A DNA stretch of 7,452 nt from Bacillota bacterium (lineage in GTDB: Bacteria > Bacillota > Desulfitobacteriia > Desulfitobacteriales > JAJXUE01). Position numbers and translations under genes: made by a program. How positions within the stretch are numbered: the stretch's first letter is position 1; every line of letters starts with the position of its first letter. The notes under the pieces are model-generated. The model saw only the letters and a program-made list of their open reading frames with translations. It was not told the origin of the DNA and did not search any database. Positions 6,799 to 7,452 of the stretch are shown here, piece by piece. Location: contig JAJYNB010000054.1 of assembly GCA_021786555.1 (NCBI GenBank), forward strand, positions 1-7,452. Reading direction: 5' to 3'.

Positions 6799-7452
6799 AT
6801 GACTCATTTAAAGAAACAATTGGGGGGAACACAGTTGGAATTTATCTCACTCTTAAGGCAATACGAGCAGGATGTGCTCAGGGATATATGTGAACTGGTG
6901 AAAATACCGAGCGTTGCGGACAGGCAAAGCGCAGGGGAGGGTGCTCCCTTTGGGCAGGAAGTTGCCCGGGCTCTTGACTGGTACCTGAACAGGGCGAGTG
7001 AAATGGGCTTTGCAGTCAAGAATGTAGGCGGGTATGCCGGGCATGTGGAATACGGGGAGGGGGAGGAGCTTCTAGGGGTTTTGGTCCACCTGGATGTGGT
7101 ACCGCCTGGCCCCGGCTGGCAGTCAGACCCTTTCGGCGCAGCTATGGACGGTGAAAAAATAGTGGGCCGGGGTGTAGTTGACGATAAAGGACCTGCCGTA
7201 ATATCTCTCTATGCGCTCAAGGCTCTGCAAGAAAGCGGAGTTGCTTTAACTAAACGCATCCGCATCATTGCCGGCACTGACGAGGAAAACGGCATGCACT
7301 GTGTGGAACATTATTTTCAGCAGGAAGAGAAGCCGACCCTGGGGTTTTCTCCTGACGGCGATTTCCCTCTGATATACGCGGAAAAGGGTCTGCTGCACCT
7401 GAAAGTCTCCTGGCAGGGGCAGGGACCTGTGCAAAGCCTGCACGGTGGGGAA
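6799..7452 (+). CDS. pepV: M20-family dipeptidase, PepV-like (3' end outside window)
   Basis: This is a cytosolic zinc dipeptidase of the M20/PepV (Xaa-His dipeptidase, carnosinase-like) group, which splits dipeptides during peptide use. The 218 codons present cover the N-terminal half of the catalytic domain, compared with about 460 residues for the family. Metal and catalytic motifs are VHLDVVP (H97, D99), GVVDDKGPA (D128), GTDEENG (E162, E163) and SPDGDFP (D186); the last ligand, a histidine near the C-terminus, would lie beyond the edge. ATG 6799 is the first start but has only a poor ribosome site (GGGGCGG). In-frame TTG 6835 has GGGGGG with good spacing and would place the product exactly at the usual family N-terminus (EFISLLRQYEQDVLRDI), so it may be the true start. 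The gene is divergent from manA across 43 bp with no clear promoter seen. Confidence 0.92.
   Translation, partial: MTHLKKQLGGTQLEFISLLRQYEQDVLRDICELVKIPSVADRQSAGEGAPFGQEVARALDWYLNRASEMGFAVKNVGGYAGHVEYGEGEELLGVLVHLDVVPPGPGWQSDPFGAAMDGEKIVGRGVVDDKGPAVISLYALKALQESGVALTKRIRIIAGTDEENGMHCVEHYFQQEEKPTLGFSPDGDFPLIYAEKGLLHLKVSWQGQGPVQSLHGGE

Overview
The window looks like chromosomal DNA of a low- to mid-GC Firmicute. Among Firmicutes, the Clostridia/Peptococcaceae type (Pelotomaculum- or Desulfotomaculum-like) fits best. This is an inference from G-rich Shine-Dalgarno sites, a Firmicutes-type short ManA, a Bacillus/Clostridia-type Pgi, a PepV-like peptidase, and a TCAG-heptad intergenic repeat of a kind I associate with such genomes. 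No phage, plasmid, transposase, CRISPR, rRNA or tRNA gene is visible.

Layout. Positions 1-148 hold no clear gene, only two inverted repeats and an open but unrecognised frame. A large KAP-family P-loop NTPase gene lies on the minus strand (149-2200). Across a 256-bp AT-rich spacer, a small NYN/LabA-like PIN-fold nuclease gene runs divergently on the plus strand (2457-2966). It ends at a strong bidirectional terminator (3042-3076), shared with the convergent minus-strand gene for RNase HI (3112-4023). That RNase HI carries an unrecognised C-terminal extension of about 155 residues. A 314-bp intergenic region follows, with a heptad repeat array, a putative extended -10 promoter and a small palindrome.

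The second half is housekeeping metabolism. pgi (glucose-6-phosphate isomerase, plus strand, 4338-5780) converges on a type I mannose-6-phosphate isomerase gene (manA, minus strand, 5814-6755). An 11-bp perfect hairpin contains the manA stop codon. The two enzymes meet at fructose-6-phosphate, so this pair links glycolysis/gluconeogenesis to mannose and activated-sugar synthesis. Divergent from manA, an M20-family PepV-like dipeptidase gene (plus strand) runs off the right edge.

The genes are mostly single units alternating in strand, so no operon is evident. The accessory part is the left half: a KAP NTPase (a family that includes the phage-exclusion protein PifA) next to a predicted RNase and a tailed RNase H. 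A defence or RNA-quality-control role is possible, but the sequence alone does not show it. Several starts should be moved from the longest-ORF positions on ribosome-site evidence: KAP to ATG 2200, NYN to GTG 2457, RNase HI to ATG 4023, and possibly the peptidase to TTG 6835.
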